DNA of 64,000 nt. It comes from Prochloraceae cyanobacterium PL24a_bin.78 (GTDB lineage Bacteria; Cyanobacteriota; Cyanobacteriia; Cyanobacteriales; JANQIW01). A model generated the notes under the pieces. It was not told the origin of the DNA and did no database searches. It saw nothing but the letters and a program-made list of their open reading frames with translations. The DNA lies in assembly GCA_028281945.1 (NCBI GenBank), contig JANQIW010000107.1, positions 61,663 through 125,662 of the forward strand. The letters run 5' to 3'. The position numbers and the translations under genes are program-made. Shown here piece by piece: positions 8,439 through 19,330 of the stretch. Each line of letters starts with the position of its first letter. Position 1 is the first letter of the stretch.

Positions 8439-8696
8439 ATGGATGAAATAATGAAGGATTCTGTAATTTATCAAAGTTTAAAAGAAGATATAGAAAGAAA
8501 AGTTAAAGAAGAATCTAGGATGCGATGGATATCTTTAGTTGTGGGTATACTTGAACACATTTTCGGGAAGCTTAATCCTGATTGGGAAAAGTCCATTGAA
8601 AGTTTATCTATTCCTCAATTGCAAGAATTATTTGTTGCATTATATGGTTTTAAAAATGAAGAGGATTTGGTGAATTGGTTATCTAATCTTAAGTAA
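8439..8696 (+). CDS. Stand-alone DUF4351 / Rpn C-terminal fragment
   Basis: This is an 85-residue protein nearly matching the last 85 residues of the preceding Rpn protein (DSVIYQSLKEDIERKVKEE, ending EEDLVNWLSNLK). It lacks the nuclease domain. GAGGAT lies 7 nt before the ATG at 8439, and a second ATG at 8451 aligns with the internal start of the full gene. The 3' flank after the stop (about 8697-8760) also resembles the flank after the full gene, so it arose by a local duplication covering the gene end and about 60-70 bp of downstream DNA. It could be a decaying remnant, or a free-standing copy of the predicted inhibitor. The frame is intact. Confidence 0.65.
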   Translation: MDEIMKDSVIYQSLKEDIERKVKEESRMRWISLVVGILEHIFGKLNPDWEKSIESLSIPQLQELFVALYGFKNEEDLVNWLSNLK

Positions 8697-8955
8697 ATGA
8701 ATTTGATACTATGGATTGCTTTTGCTTCCAATGAGAGGGTAATCTTTCGATTATATTCAAAAATTAAATAAAATAATAATGGTTTCTGCTTTTTTTTGTT
8801 GATTTTGCTGGTATGGCTTTTAGGCAAGGGGAAGTTGTTAATTTTATGTCGATCAAAAGGGTATTGATTTTAGTTTGATTAGATGGAAGACTGTGTTTTA
8901 CGAAATCTATATTTAAATATGTTATAATTTTAGTAATTTTTAATATTATACGGTT

Positions 8956-11900
8956 ATGGGATTTCTATTTAATAAAAGGTTATTTTTTGGTCTATCTGTT
9001 GTTTTGGGCTTACAGATGGGGGTTATTGGTAGTGGTTTGGCTGAGGTTAATTCTACTTCTATTATTGCTCAAGATGATACGGCTAGTGTAAGAGCGGAGG
9101 CAGAAAGGCTTTTTATAGAAGCAAATCGATTAGTTCAGCAACAAACAGAAGAATCTTTGAGAAGAGCGATCAAAAAATTTAAAGTATCACTACCATTATG
9201 GAAACGAATTGGTGATGAAAAACTCGAAGCAACTACACTTAATAATATAGGATTTATTTACAATGCTTTAGGAGAAAAAAATAAAGCATTAGAATATTAC
9301 CAAGAAGCCCTTCCTCTTCGGCAAAAAGTTGGAGATATAACAGGATTTGCAACTACACTTAATAATATAGGGTTTATTTACGATGCTTTAGGAGAAAAAA
9401 AGAAGGCCTTAGAATATTACCGAAAATCCCTTCCTCTTTCCAAAAAAGTTGGTGATATAAAAGGAGAAGCTCGCACACTTAATAATATGGGTTTGGTCTA
9501 CCATTCCTTAGGAGAAAAAAATAAGGCATTAAAATATTACCAAGAAGCCCTTCCTCTTCGGCAAAAAGTTGGAGATATAACAGGATTTGCAACTACACTC
9601 AATAATATAGGTGCTGTGTACGATTCATTAGGAGAAAAAAATAAAGCATTAGAATATTACCAAGAAGCCCTTCCTCTTTCCAAAGAAGTGGGGGATATAA
9701 CAGGAGTTGCAACTACACTTAATAATATAGGATTTATTTACGATGCTTTAGGAGAAAAAAATAAGGCATTAAAATATTACCAAGAAGCCCTTCCTCTTCG
9801 GCAAAAAGTTGGAGATATAACAGGATTTGCAGCTACACTTAATAATATAGGTGGTGTGTACGATTCATTAGGTGAGAAAAAGAAGGCCTTAGAATATTAT
9901 CAACAAGCCCTTCCTCTGGTCCAAAAAGTAGGTTATATAATAGGAGTTGCAACTACACTCAATAATATAGGATTTATTTACGATTCATTAGGAGAGAAAA
10001 ATAAAGCCTTAGAATATTATCAACAAGCCCTTCCTCTTCGTAAAAAAGTAGGAGATATAACAGGAGTTGCAATTACACTTAGTAATATAGGATTTACCTA
10101 CGATTCATTAGGAGAGAAAAATAAAGCATTAAAATATTACCAAGAAGCCCTTCCTCTTTTCCAAAAAGTAGGGAATATAAGTCAAGAAGCAATTACGCTT
10201 AATAATATAGGATTTATTTACGATTCATTAGGAGAGAAAAATAAAGCATTAGAATATTACCAAGAAGCCCTTCCTCTTTCCCAAAAAGTAGGGAATATAA
10301 GTCAAGAAGCATATACACTTTATAACCTTGCTTTTCTAGAAAGAAGTAAAGGTAATCTAGAAAAAGCTAAATCTCAAATCGAAGCATCCATTGCCATCAT
10401 AGAAGAATTACGCACTAAAGTAGCAAGCCCTGAATTACGCACTACATACTTTTCTACTGTACAAGATAGGTATCAATTCTACATAGATGTGTTGATGGAA
10501 TTACACCAACAAAACCCCAAGGAAGAATACAACATTCAAGCATTTAACGCCAGTGAAAAATCCCGCGCTCGTACCTTGCTAGAATTGCTAAGAGAATCCA
10601 ATGGTGATATCAGGGCAGGAGTATCTCCTGAATTGTTAAAAGAAGAGAAAAACCTGCAAATCAAATTAAATACCCTTGAGAAACGAAGAATAGAAATCCA
10701 TAACAACCCTAACTCCACCCAACAACTCAAAGACAACATCGAAAAAGAAAGACAAGAAACCCTCTTCCAATACCAAGATATCCAAAGAAGAATTCGCACT
10801 ACCTCTCCTCGTTACGCTGCCATCACTCAACCTCAACCTCTTACCCTAAAACAAGTGCAAAACCAAGTCTTAGATGATGATACGGTTTTATTGCAATATG
10901 CTTTGGGAGAGGAAAAAAGTTATGTATTTGTAGTAACTAAAGAAACTTTTACCAGTCATGAGTTGAAATCAAATAAAAAGATCCAAGAAGCAACAACGGA
11001 ATTATTGGGAAAGCTGAAAAATAAAACACGATTACAAAGTAGTATCAAAGAATCTGCTAGTGAATTAACGGATTTAATCTTAAAACCAGTAGCATCTCAA
11101 CTGGATAAAAAGAGAATTTTAGTAGTAGCTGATGGAAGTTTAAATTATATTCCTTTCAATATCCTGATATCACCTCAAGATAATAAGAGATTTTTATTAC
11201 AAGATTATGAAGTAATTAACTCACCATCTAGTTCAAGCTTAGCTTTAATTCGAGAGCAAAATAAAAATAAACCATTGGCAACTAAGAAATTAGCTATTTT
11301 TGCCGATCCTGTCTTTAAAAAAAGTGATGAAAGAGTTACCAATCCTAGCAATATCCCAGAAAATATTATCTCCGATGAGGGCTTTATTATGGAATTTGAA
11401 AAATACTCCGTTACGAGAGGAATCAGGCAAATATCATCAAATTCAGATTTAACATTAACAAAAAGATTACCCAACACCAAGAAAGAAGCGGAAGCCATTC
11501 TCCAATTACTTTCAGATGATGGTAACTCGATTAACTTCTATGATTTTGATGCCAATTTAAAAAATATCCAAAATTATGACTTAAGTGATTACAAAATTAT
11601 CCATTTAGCCACTCATGGATTAGCAGATGCAGAAAATCCTGAGTTATCTACTTTAATATTGTCATTAGTGGATGAGGAAGGTAACACTGTTAATGGATTT
11701 TTACGATTCCATGAGTTATTTAATTTAGACTTAGAAGCCGCTGAATTAGTAATTTTAAGTGCTTGTGAAACGGGTTTAGGCAGTGAAATAAGAGGTGAAG
11801 GATTGGTTGGTTTAACTCGAGGTTTTATGTATGCAGGTAGTCCGAGGGTTTTGGTAAGTCTCTGGAATGTGGATGATGAAGCAACGGCGGAATTTTACAA

Positions 11901-12051
11901 ACTTTTTTATACTAATCTTTTACAAAACAATATGACGGCACCGGAAGCTTTACAAGCTACACAAATGGAAATGATGACGCAAACAAAAAATCGTCGTTGG
12001 AGAAATCCCTATTTTTGGGCTGCTTTTACTATTCAAGGGGAATGGAATTGA
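8956..12051 (+). CDS. TPR-CHAT protease
   Basis: This is a 1031-residue protein with a hydrophobic N-terminal segment (residues 8-30, signal peptide or anchor). It has nine near-identical 40-residue tetratricopeptide units (about 85-455; core LNNIGFIYDSLGEKNKALEYY), one degenerate unit on each side, a charged coiled region (about 500-620) and a C-terminal CHAT caspase-like domain (about 690-1030). The His-Cys dyad is visible: His887 in HLATHG and Cys937 in LSACETGLG, followed by the usual LARGFMYAG-like helix and SLWNVDDEAT. CHAT domains are cysteine peptidases; in prokaryotes TPR-CHAT proteins can be switched on by partners and cut them, including in defence systems. Downstream at 120 bp is a Dnd4-type gene on the same strand. 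Target and trigger are unknown. Confidence 0.9.
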   Translation: MGFLFNKRLFFGLSVVLGLQMGVIGSGLAEVNSTSIIAQDDTASVRAEAERLFIEANRLVQQQTEESLRRAIKKFKVSLPLWKRIGDEKLEATTLNNIGFIYNALGEKNKALEYYQEALPLRQKVGDITGFATTLNNIGFIYDALGEKKKALEYYRKSLPLSKKVGDIKGEARTLNNMGLVYHSLGEKNKALKYYQEALPLRQKVGDITGFATTLNNIGAVYDSLGEKNKALEYYQEALPLSKEVGDITGVATTLNNIGFIYDALGEKNKALKYYQEALPLRQKVGDITGFAATLNNIGGVYDSLGEKKKALEYYQQALPLVQKVGYIIGVATTLNNIGFIYDSLGEKNKALEYYQQALPLRKKVGDITGVAITLSNIGFTYDSLGEKNKALKYYQEALPLFQKVGNISQEAITLNNIGFIYDSLGEKNKALEYYQEALPLSQKVGNISQEAYTLYNLAFLERSKGNLEKAKSQIEASIAIIEELRTKVASPELRTTYFSTVQDRYQFYIDVLMELHQQNPKEEYNIQAFNASEKSRARTLLELLRESNGDIRAGVSPELLKEEKNLQIKLNTLEKRRIEIHNNPNSTQQLKDNIEKERQETLFQYQDIQRRIRTTSPRYAAITQPQPLTLKQVQNQVLDDDTVLLQYALGEEKSYVFVVTKETFTSHELKSNKKIQEATTELLGKLKNKTRLQSSIKESASELTDLILKPVASQLDKKRILVVADGSLNYIPFNILISPQDNKRFLLQDYEVINSPSSSSLALIREQNKNKPLATKKLAIFADPVFKKSDERVTNPSNIPENIISDEGFIMEFEKYSVTRGIRQISSNSDLTLTKRLPNTKKEAEAILQLLSDDGNSINFYDFDANLKNIQNYDLSDYKIIHLATHGLADAENPELSTLILSLVDEEGNTVNGFLRFHELFNLDLEAAELVILSACETGLGSEIRGEGLVGLTRGFMYAGSPRVLVSLWNVDDEATAEFYKLFYTNLLQNNMTAPEALQATQMEMMTQTKNRRWRNPYFWAAFTIQGEWN
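9210..10329 (+). repeat. 120-bp tandem repeats encoding TPR units
   Basis: About nine direct 120-bp units lie inside the TPR-CHAT gene, each encoding one 40-residue TPR. Units are highly similar at DNA level, including third codon positions (for example AATAATATAGG and CAAGAAGCCCTTCCTCT recur unchanged). That implies recent amplification or gene conversion and a likely variable copy number among relatives. Confidence 0.9.
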
Positions 12052-12053
12052 AT

Positions 12054-12148
12054 TGGGAGATGGGGAGAATGGGTAGAATGGGTAGAGTTAATTATCCTAG
12101 ATTTAGGGTGTTTAACTCTATCATTTTTGATAACATTTTATAATAAGT
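12054..12148. repeat. Short G-rich heptamer block plus AACTCTATCAT element
   Basis: Directly after the CHAT stop lie units of the GGGAGAT/GGGTAGAAT type, followed by TCCTAGATTTAGGGTG and TTAACTCTATCATTTTTGAT. The second part is another copy of the dispersed element seen at 35500, 44450, 57480, 58100 and 63790. No terminator hairpin is obvious. Confidence 0.6.
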
Positions 12149-12170
12149 AAAAAGTAATTAATAATAATAA

Positions 12171-12647
12171 ATGAGTATCAGAGTAAAAATAGCAAAAGAT
12201 AAATCCCAAATAGTACAAAATTTAGTCAATGGCAATGAAGATACCAGGACATTTCTAACTTATGCAGATGTCGTAGCATTTGCGGCAGCATTAGGAATGA
12301 AAGATGGTAAACGAGTACCTTTAGGTGAAATATCTCAAGAACCGGGACCGATCAATTTAGAGGTTTTTATCACTAGAGGGTATGATTTATTAATCAAATT
12401 AGTAGCGATCGCCGAAACTAAAGAGTTTTTGATCTTGTCAGATTACGATCCTGAAATGGAAAAAAGGAGAATTGAAATATTTGAAGAATATGCTAATGGA
12501 GGATTAGATCGATTAGGGAATGAACTTTTAGGACAAGTTGATTATACTAATAGCATTCTTTTGCTACTAAAATACGAAAAATCAAAAAAAAGGAAAACAG
12601 AGGGTGAATTTGATTTAAGAAAATTTATTAACTTAAAAGATTTATAG
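12171..12647 (+). CDS. DNA phosphorothioation-associated protein 4 (orphan Dnd4-type)
   Basis: This is a 158-residue protein. RVKIAKDKSQIVQNL, FLTYADVVAFAAALGMK, EPGPINLEVFITRGYD and IFEEYANGGLDRL match what I remember of the dnd-system-associated protein 4 family, found beside DNA phosphorothioation (Dnd/Dpt) and other restriction loci. Biochemical function is not established. No dndA-E or dptF-H genes are in the window, so it is an orphan here. It follows the TPR-CHAT gene by 120 bp on the same strand, which could make a two-gene unit. The tail (KYEKSKKRKTEGEFDLRKF) is an extra basic extension. Family call is confident; role is not. Confidence 0.75.
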   Translation: MSIRVKIAKDKSQIVQNLVNGNEDTRTFLTYADVVAFAAALGMKDGKRVPLGEISQEPGPINLEVFITRGYDLLIKLVAIAETKEFLILSDYDPEMEKRRIEIFEEYANGGLDRLGNELLGQVDYTNSILLLLKYEKSKKRKTEGEFDLRKFINLKDL

Positions 12648-12755
12648 ATAAAAAAAAAGAGTAAAATATTAATAGATTAGATATCTATGGTTAATTTTGG
12701 CATTATTGAAATATATTTAATAACAGGTAATATCTGAATATCTAGCTTTATAAAA

Positions 12756-13481
12756 CTAATTTTGCTGTGCAAACATTTCTTGTAAGACTAAAGCAGGATC
12801 TATATATTTGCCATTATGCTTTAAAGTCCAGTGAAGATGAGGCCCAGTTGTTCTACCAGTTAAACCGATTCTACCGATAATTTCACCTGAAGCAATTTCT
12901 GCACCTTGCCAAAGCTGAATTCCACCATGACGATCGATTAAATAACTTCTGCCATTGCTAGATTCCACAGTACCCATTAAGTGGCAATAAAGATGAGTCC
13001 AATTTCCAGAGCGAATTTGAATAGAAGTTCCACAAGAAGTATGATCAGATAAACTAACCACCGTACCGCCCCACCAATTATGGACATAACTCCCAAGGGG
13101 AGCCGCGATATCTAATCCATTATGAAAACTTCTTCTACCAGTAACAGGATGAATTCGATAACCAAACCCAGAAGTATAACGTTGGAAATTGTCTACAGGA
13201 AAGGAGGCGTATTGCCATCTATGAGCGATTAATGCTGATTGTTTGGATGGTTCTTGTGCATGGAGTTTTTGAGGATGAAAACTGGTAATGAAAACACACA
13301 AGATGGATACCATAATACTTAATAGTAGAAAAAAAGACCATTTTCTTTTCAAGAGCTTGATTTTGAGTCCTGGGATTGATATTGATAGCATAATTAAATT
13401 TTTCGATATTTTGGGAATAATTATATAGGATGAGCCGTGATCAAGTATAGCAGTGATGTGCACTCTGTTTAAAATACCCAT
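12756..13481 (-). CDS. Exported M23 (LytM-type) metallopeptidase
   Basis: This is a 241-residue protein with a hydrophobic helix at about 46-66 (WSFFLLLSIMVSILCVFI), probably a signal or anchor. The real start may be the Met at 13391, because the first 30 residues are not typical. The LytM domain occupies 105-235: GFGYRIHPVTGRRSFHNGLDIAAP gives the first His and Asp ligands, HLYCHL the next His, and HLHW the last. Such enzymes cut peptidoglycan cross-links in the periplasm. It lies between the Dnd4-type gene (convergent) and a divergent small membrane protein gene. The second M23 protein in the window, at 50375, has a LysM domain; this one has none. Confidence 0.85.
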   Translation of the reverse strand: MGILNRVHITAILDHGSSYIIIPKISKNLIMLSISIPGLKIKLLKRKWSFFLLLSIMVSILCVFITSFHPQKLHAQEPSKQSALIAHRWQYASFPVDNFQRYTSGFGYRIHPVTGRRSFHNGLDIAAPLGSYVHNWWGGTVVSLSDHTSCGTSIQIRSGNWTHLYCHLMGTVESSNGRSYLIDRHGGIQLWQGAEIASGEIIGRIGLTGRTTGPHLHWTLKHNGKYIDPALVLQEMFAQQN

Positions 13482-13568
13482 AAAGCTAACTTAAAAGTTA
13501 AACTTTGTTAGAATTTCTTGGGTTAGAATTTGTAAAGAAATATTAACATATCTTGAGGAAATTTTAGT

Positions 13569-13955
13569 TTGATGATGTTAGATTCAATTTTACCTTTTGA
13601 ATTCAAAATAGATACAGTAATGATTGCCAGTAGCTGTATTTGGTCATTAGCATTATATTTGGGATTCGCTCCCTTAAGAGAGTGGATCATGGAACAATTG
13701 CAGAGATGGTTTAATTTTGCTGATGGATTAATGTACATGGATCTTGAAGAATTCAAAAAACAAGAGAAAGCCATCAAGTCTCAAAATGCTTTTTATGCTT
13801 CAATTTTCAGTATTATTCCTTTTTTAGTCATAGGAGGTTTGTTAAACTGGGGTGTTCAAATAGGTTTAGGACGTAGTTGGACTTTTAGTTTTGGTTTATT
13901 ACTTTGTATCGCTTGTGCTGTTTATGAATTAGGACGTAGAGATACAATGTCTTAA
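13569..13955 (+). CDS. Small conserved membrane protein, unknown function
   Basis: This is a 128-residue protein with about three hydrophobic helices (roughly 17-35, 78-98, 102-120) and a charged central segment rich in Lys and Glu. I do not recognise a domain. Three ATGs occur at 13569, 13572 and close by, so the exact start is uncertain; a GAGGA lies about 14 nt upstream. It is divergent from the M23 gene with 87 bp between them. It resembles housekeeping cyanobacterial membrane proteins of unknown function. Confidence 0.65.
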   Translation: MMMLDSILPFEFKIDTVMIASSCIWSLALYLGFAPLREWIMEQLQRWFNFADGLMYMDLEEFKKQEKAIKSQNAFYASIFSIIPFLVIGGLLNWGVQIGLGRSWTFSFGLLLCIACAVYELGRRDTMS

Positions 13956-14279
13956 GATTGGATGATGATTTCTCTCAATCATACTCTAGTCTCATTTGAA
14001 CCAAACTTGAAACACTAAGATAATTTGGGTCAATTATAAAAATAATCTTTAAGGAAAATCTCCTAAATGTATCGTTGAATTGCCTTTATAATCTAATATC
14101 AGGAAACTTTGTTCTTTATCTATGATTAACCTTGGTTTTAATAAATATCAAGATTTTTAAGAAGGGACATTTTTAGCAAGATGGAATCTCCATGGTTCAT
14201 GTTCCGTGATTTCATCCTAGGATAATCAGTATGGAACATCATATCATTAATCAATCTAGAACTATGCTAAAATTACAAT
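13956..14279. other. Intergenic, nothing recognised
   Basis: This is AT-rich sequence of 324 bp upstream of the PATAN regulator. It presumably holds that gene's promoter, but I see no clear box, repeat or hairpin. Confidence 0.5.
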
Positions 14280-15587
14280 ATGAATTATAATAAAAAATTA
14301 TCTAATAACAATTTCAGTAAAAAATTACTATTTTTAGAGAAAAAACAATTTACAGGTAGATTAGATATAGAATCACTAACAGGGAAAAAATGGAAAATTT
14401 ATTTTTCTCTAGGTAAAATTGTTTGGGCGGATGGGGGAACTCATCCTAATCGTTCTTGGCGCAGATGTATATCTCAATATTGTCCTAGATTAGATTTTAG
14501 TAAAATCCCTCAGTTAGATTTTCATGAGTTTGAATGTTGGAATTATTTAATTATTACCTTATTACTCAAGCGTTCTTTAATTAACCAAGAACAAGTGGTG
14601 ACTATTATTCAAACTAAAATTAATGATATTTTATTTGATATTTTTCAACAACAAACAGTAGAAAAGCTTGAATATACTCTAGTTCCAGAATCTGCACATT
14701 TTATTTGGAAAACTGGTATTAAAGTACCTATCCATAGAGTAGTAGTATTGGAAGCACTTAAACAGGTTCAAAAGATTTGGTTTATGTGGGAAAAGCTTGG
14801 TTTTACTTCTTGGTATCCTGATACTGCTCCCATCATATCTAAGCCGGAAGAACTCCAAAAGTATGTTTCTCCTGCAATTTATCAAAAATTAGTCCATCTT
14901 ATGGATGGCCAAAGAACTTTACGAGATTTGGCAGTTAAATTAAACATTAATGTTGTCCATATTACTAAAAATCTTGCTAATTATATTAATAAAGGTTATC
15001 TTGAATTAGTTGAAATCACAGATATTCCTGATAATATAACTCCTTTTTTAAAATGTTCACCTTCATCTAGCAATAAAAAATCCAAAGTTAAAAATGTAAA
15101 AACTAAGTTAATTATTTGTATTGATGATAGTAGCCAAATTTGTAAGACAATGGAACAGATTATTGTCGGTTTTGGTTATAAATTTATTTCTATTCAAGAT
15201 TCTTTACATGCTGTTTCTCATCTTCTTAAATGCAATCCAGATATGATTTTCTTGGATTTGATTATGCCTATTGTTAATGGATATGAAATTTGCTCTCAGT
15301 TAAGACGGATTTCTAAGTTTAAACAAATACCAATTGTTATTCTTACTAGTAATGATGGTATGGTCGATCGTGTAAGAGCTAAAGTTGTTGGTGCTTCTGC
15401 TTTTTTACCTAAGCCAATTACTCCCGATCGAGTAAAAGCTATGATCGAAAAGTTTTTGCCCACTGAAAAACATCAAGAGGAAAAAACTACAGAAACTTCT
15501 GAATCATCTAAGATATCCAATAATATCTCAAAATTTTTGTTAAGTTTACCCAAATCTGCTATGGATAATATATCGGAAAAGTCTTGA
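14280..15587 (+). CDS. PatA/PixG-like response regulator (PATAN + REC)
   Basis: This is a 435-residue protein. The N-terminal PATAN/DUF4388 part (about 1-110; FTGRLDIESLTGKKWKIYFSLGKIVWADGG) is followed by a helical middle (about 110-250) and a receiver domain (about 275-395). The receiver has LIICIDDSSQ for the acidic pocket, the phospho-acceptor Asp326 in IFLDLIMP, and Lys in FLPKPITP. A Ser-rich tail closes it. In cyanobacteria this arrangement is found in PixG/PilG/TaxP1 regulators of type IV pilus phototaxis and in PatA. The usual CheW/MCP/CheA partners do not follow it here, so it is an orphan regulator. Confidence 0.85.
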   Translation: MNYNKKLSNNNFSKKLLFLEKKQFTGRLDIESLTGKKWKIYFSLGKIVWADGGTHPNRSWRRCISQYCPRLDFSKIPQLDFHEFECWNYLIITLLLKRSLINQEQVVTIIQTKINDILFDIFQQQTVEKLEYTLVPESAHFIWKTGIKVPIHRVVVLEALKQVQKIWFMWEKLGFTSWYPDTAPIISKPEELQKYVSPAIYQKLVHLMDGQRTLRDLAVKLNINVVHITKNLANYINKGYLELVEITDIPDNITPFLKCSPSSSNKKSKVKNVKTKLIICIDDSSQICKTMEQIIVGFGYKFISIQDSLHAVSHLLKCNPDMIFLDLIMPIVNGYEICSQLRRISKFKQIPIVILTSNDGMVDRVRAKVVGASAFLPKPITPDRVKAMIEKFLPTEKHQEEKTTETSESSKISNNISKFLLSLPKSAMDNISEKS

Positions 15588-15810
15588 TGGAACTAGATGG
15601 TTGTTTTTAATTTTTTAGACAAAATAAAGTAAAATTACCTCAAATACTTATGCTTTAAGATTTAAATCAATCAAGTATAAATTCTTTGAAAGAATAAAAG
15701 AAATAGTCATGATTTAGATTTTAAATAAATAAATAGATGTTAGCCAACTCATAAAAAGCTAAGTAAGCTAACTACTAAACTACAATTTATACTCAAAACT
15801 AAACTAAAAA

Positions 15811-17238
<1,428 letters not shown>

Positions 17239-17343
17239 CTAGATTATTTGGCAAATAGTATTTATTTTTAGTATTTTTAGGTTAAAGGATGCTATTTTTT
17301 TCCTATAACCAGAAGTTTTTAACTATATTTTTTCTATATATCT

Positions 17344-18207
17344 CTAAACCATCATTAAATCCAACTCTTCTTCTTCTGTAACTTGAGGCTTAGTTGGATT
17401 AAGATAGAAATCAGATAGTAAAGAGAATAACTCTCTATCGGGTGCATCATTAGGAACAACACCTTCAGGTAAAGCTAAAATTTGGTCAGCAATATTCAAA
17501 TAGTAATCACACACATAGCTTAAAGCTGAATCTTTTTCCGCCATTTCAAATAAAGTTTTGCCCTTAACACGAGATACACGAATGTCTTCAATCAAAGGTA
17601 ATACCTCCAATACAGGCATTGGCACCGCTTCAATATACTTATCAATCAAATCCCGCTTAGAAGTACGATTCCCAATCAAACCTGCTAAACGAAGAGGATG
17701 AGTGCGAGCTTTTTCTCTGACAGAAGCAGCAATGCGATTAGCGGCAAATAGGGCATCAAAACCATTATCAGTGACAATCATGCAATAGTCTGCATAATTC
17801 AATGGTGCGGCAAATCCACCACAAACCACGTCTCCCAATACATCAAAGAGAATCACATCATATTCATCAAAGGCATTTAATTCTTTAAGTAACTTTACAG
17901 TTTCACCTACTACATAGCCACCACAACCGGCACCTGCTGGTGGCCCACCTGCTTCAACACAATCCACTCCGCCATAGCCTTTGTAGATGACATCTTCTGG
18001 CCAAATATCTTCATAGTGGAAATCTTTTTCTTGAAGGGTATCAATAATTGTGGGAATCAAAAAACCTGTGAGGGTAAAAGTACTATCGTGTTTGGGATCG
18101 CAACCTATTTGTAGTACTTTCTTGCCTCTTTTAGCTAATGCTACGGAAATATTGCAACTTGTGGTAGATTTGCCGATACCGCCTTTCCCATATACTGCTA
18201 GTCTCAT
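17344..18207 (-). CDS. chlL: Light-independent protochlorophyllide reductase iron-sulfur ATP-binding protein
   Basis: This is a 287-residue NifH-like ATPase that passes electrons to the ChlN-ChlB complex for chlorophyll synthesis in darkness. The P-loop GKGGIGKS (residues 7-14), the switch region around [11 protein letters not shown], and the two cysteines binding the intersubunit 4Fe-4S cluster (Cys95 in GAGCGGY and Cys129 in DVVCGG) are all present. The C-terminal tail ([10 protein letters not shown]) is variable in the family. AGGAGA lies about 8 nt before the ATG. It is probably co-transcribed with chlN downstream. Confidence 0.98.
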   Translation of the reverse strand: MRLAVYGKGGIGKSTTSCNISVALAKRGKKVLQIGCDPKHDSTFTLTGFLIPTIIDTLQEKDFHYEDIWPEDVIYKGYGGVDCVEAGGPPAGAGCGGYVVGETVKLLKELNAFDEYDVILFDVLGDVVCGGFAAPLNYADYCMIVTDNGFDALFAANRIAASVREKARTHPLRLAGLIGNRTSKRDLIDKYIEAVPMPVLEVLPLIEDIRVSRVKGKTLFEMAEKDSALSYVCDYYLNIADQILALPEGVVPNDAPDRELFSLLSDFYLNPTKPQVTEEEELDLMMV

Positions 18208-18664
18208 GTTTTTGCTCTCCTGATGTAAGTTTAAAAATTATTTTGTTTAAAAATTAATCTTCTCGACTAAAAAGCATTATGGAGCAAATTTTCCGGAATT
18301 AAAAGTGTCTCAAAGAAGAGTTTGGGGTTTAAATTAGATTATTAATGAGTATTTTAATTATTTTATATACTAATCTTTTTAAATCTTGATTGAAGCTTCA
18401 ATTTAGTCAATTTACAAAATTTGTGTTTTAATTTAATAAAAAGTAAAACAATAAACAAAAAAGGAGCTTATGATAATCTTGAAGCTAAAAAATTCAAATC
18501 TCAAAGCTTTGATATGTAAGGATTAAGAGGTTTTAAAAGAAAGATTAATTAATCATAAAAAAGCACTAGATTACCTATTTCTAAATAGAATATGGGGTTA
18601 TAAGTAAATATTTAAAGCATTTTATTAATTAAAATTACGTTTTTTTGCAACTATCTTGAGAAGA
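18208..18664. other. Intergenic upstream of chlL
   Basis: This AT-rich gap of 457 bp must contain the chlL promoter. A small TTTTCCGGAA palindrome lies at about 18288-18297. I see no known regulator site, RNA gene or ORF. Confidence 0.5.
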
Positions 18665-19129
18665 TTATTCTGGGAAGTAATCAGAATCAAGAATCTCTTC
18701 AATGGTAAAATCAGGCTTGATGGGAAAGATATCAGAAGATAATCGGGATTTTTTGAGAGTATCTTCTCTGGCTGCTTGATAGCAATCTAGAAAGATGTCT
18801 GGTAATAATTTCTTCAGACTAGGGCTACCTTTGAGTAAAAATTTAATTTCCCTACGTTGTTCAATAATAGTATTACACCATCCTCTTTGATTATATTTTT
18901 TTTCAGATATCCAATATTTTAATTTAAGTAAATGCTCAATGATAGTAGTTAATCGACTCTTTAATTCTCGTTTTTCATTCCTTCCCATAGCTTCTATTTC
19001 TTCAATTAAATTGTCTAAGTCTATTTGTTCAAATTTATGTGCTTTAAGTAAATCAGCTGTTTTTTCTAACCACAAATAAAAATCAGTTTCATATAATTTT
19101 TTTTCAGTTTGAGGATAATTATAATTCAT
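18665..19129 (-). CDS. DUF29 family protein
   Basis: This protein is 154 residues long from the ATG at 19129. That start is preferred over the one at 19153 because AAAGGAGAAT lies just before it, at ideal spacing. LYETDFYLWLEKTADLLK, DNLIEEIEAMGRNEKRELKSRL, and a central HLLKLKYW are hallmarks of DUF29, a helical family very common in cyanobacteria and often multicopy. Its function is unknown; some members lie in accessory or toxin-related settings, but nothing here shows that. It stands alone between the chlL promoter region and a divergent membrane protein gene. Confidence 0.85.
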   Translation of the reverse strand: MNYNYPQTEKKLYETDFYLWLEKTADLLKAHKFEQIDLDNLIEEIEAMGRNEKRELKSRLTTIIEHLLKLKYWISEKKYNQRGWCNTIIEQRREIKFLLKGSPSLKKLLPDIFLDCYQAAREDTLKKSRLSSDIFPIKPDFTIEEILDSDYFPE

Positions 19130-19330
19130 TTTTGATTCTCCTTTGATAACCATAAATTTAGGAATTACTTTGATAACTTAATTATAAAGTAACTTTTGAG
19201 GCACAACCGTAATCTTTTAGTTTATAAAGGGATATTTAAAAACAAATCAAATTTTTGGTAAAATAGGATTAAGTTGAAAATTAAATTAAAAATAATCAGT
19301 TAAAAATATTAACTTAAACATCAAAAAATA

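Noticed and set aside
8615..8827. Antisense 70-codon frame over the end of the stand-alone DUF4351 gene
   Set aside because: It lies opposite a supported gene and has no ribosome site or recognisable domain.
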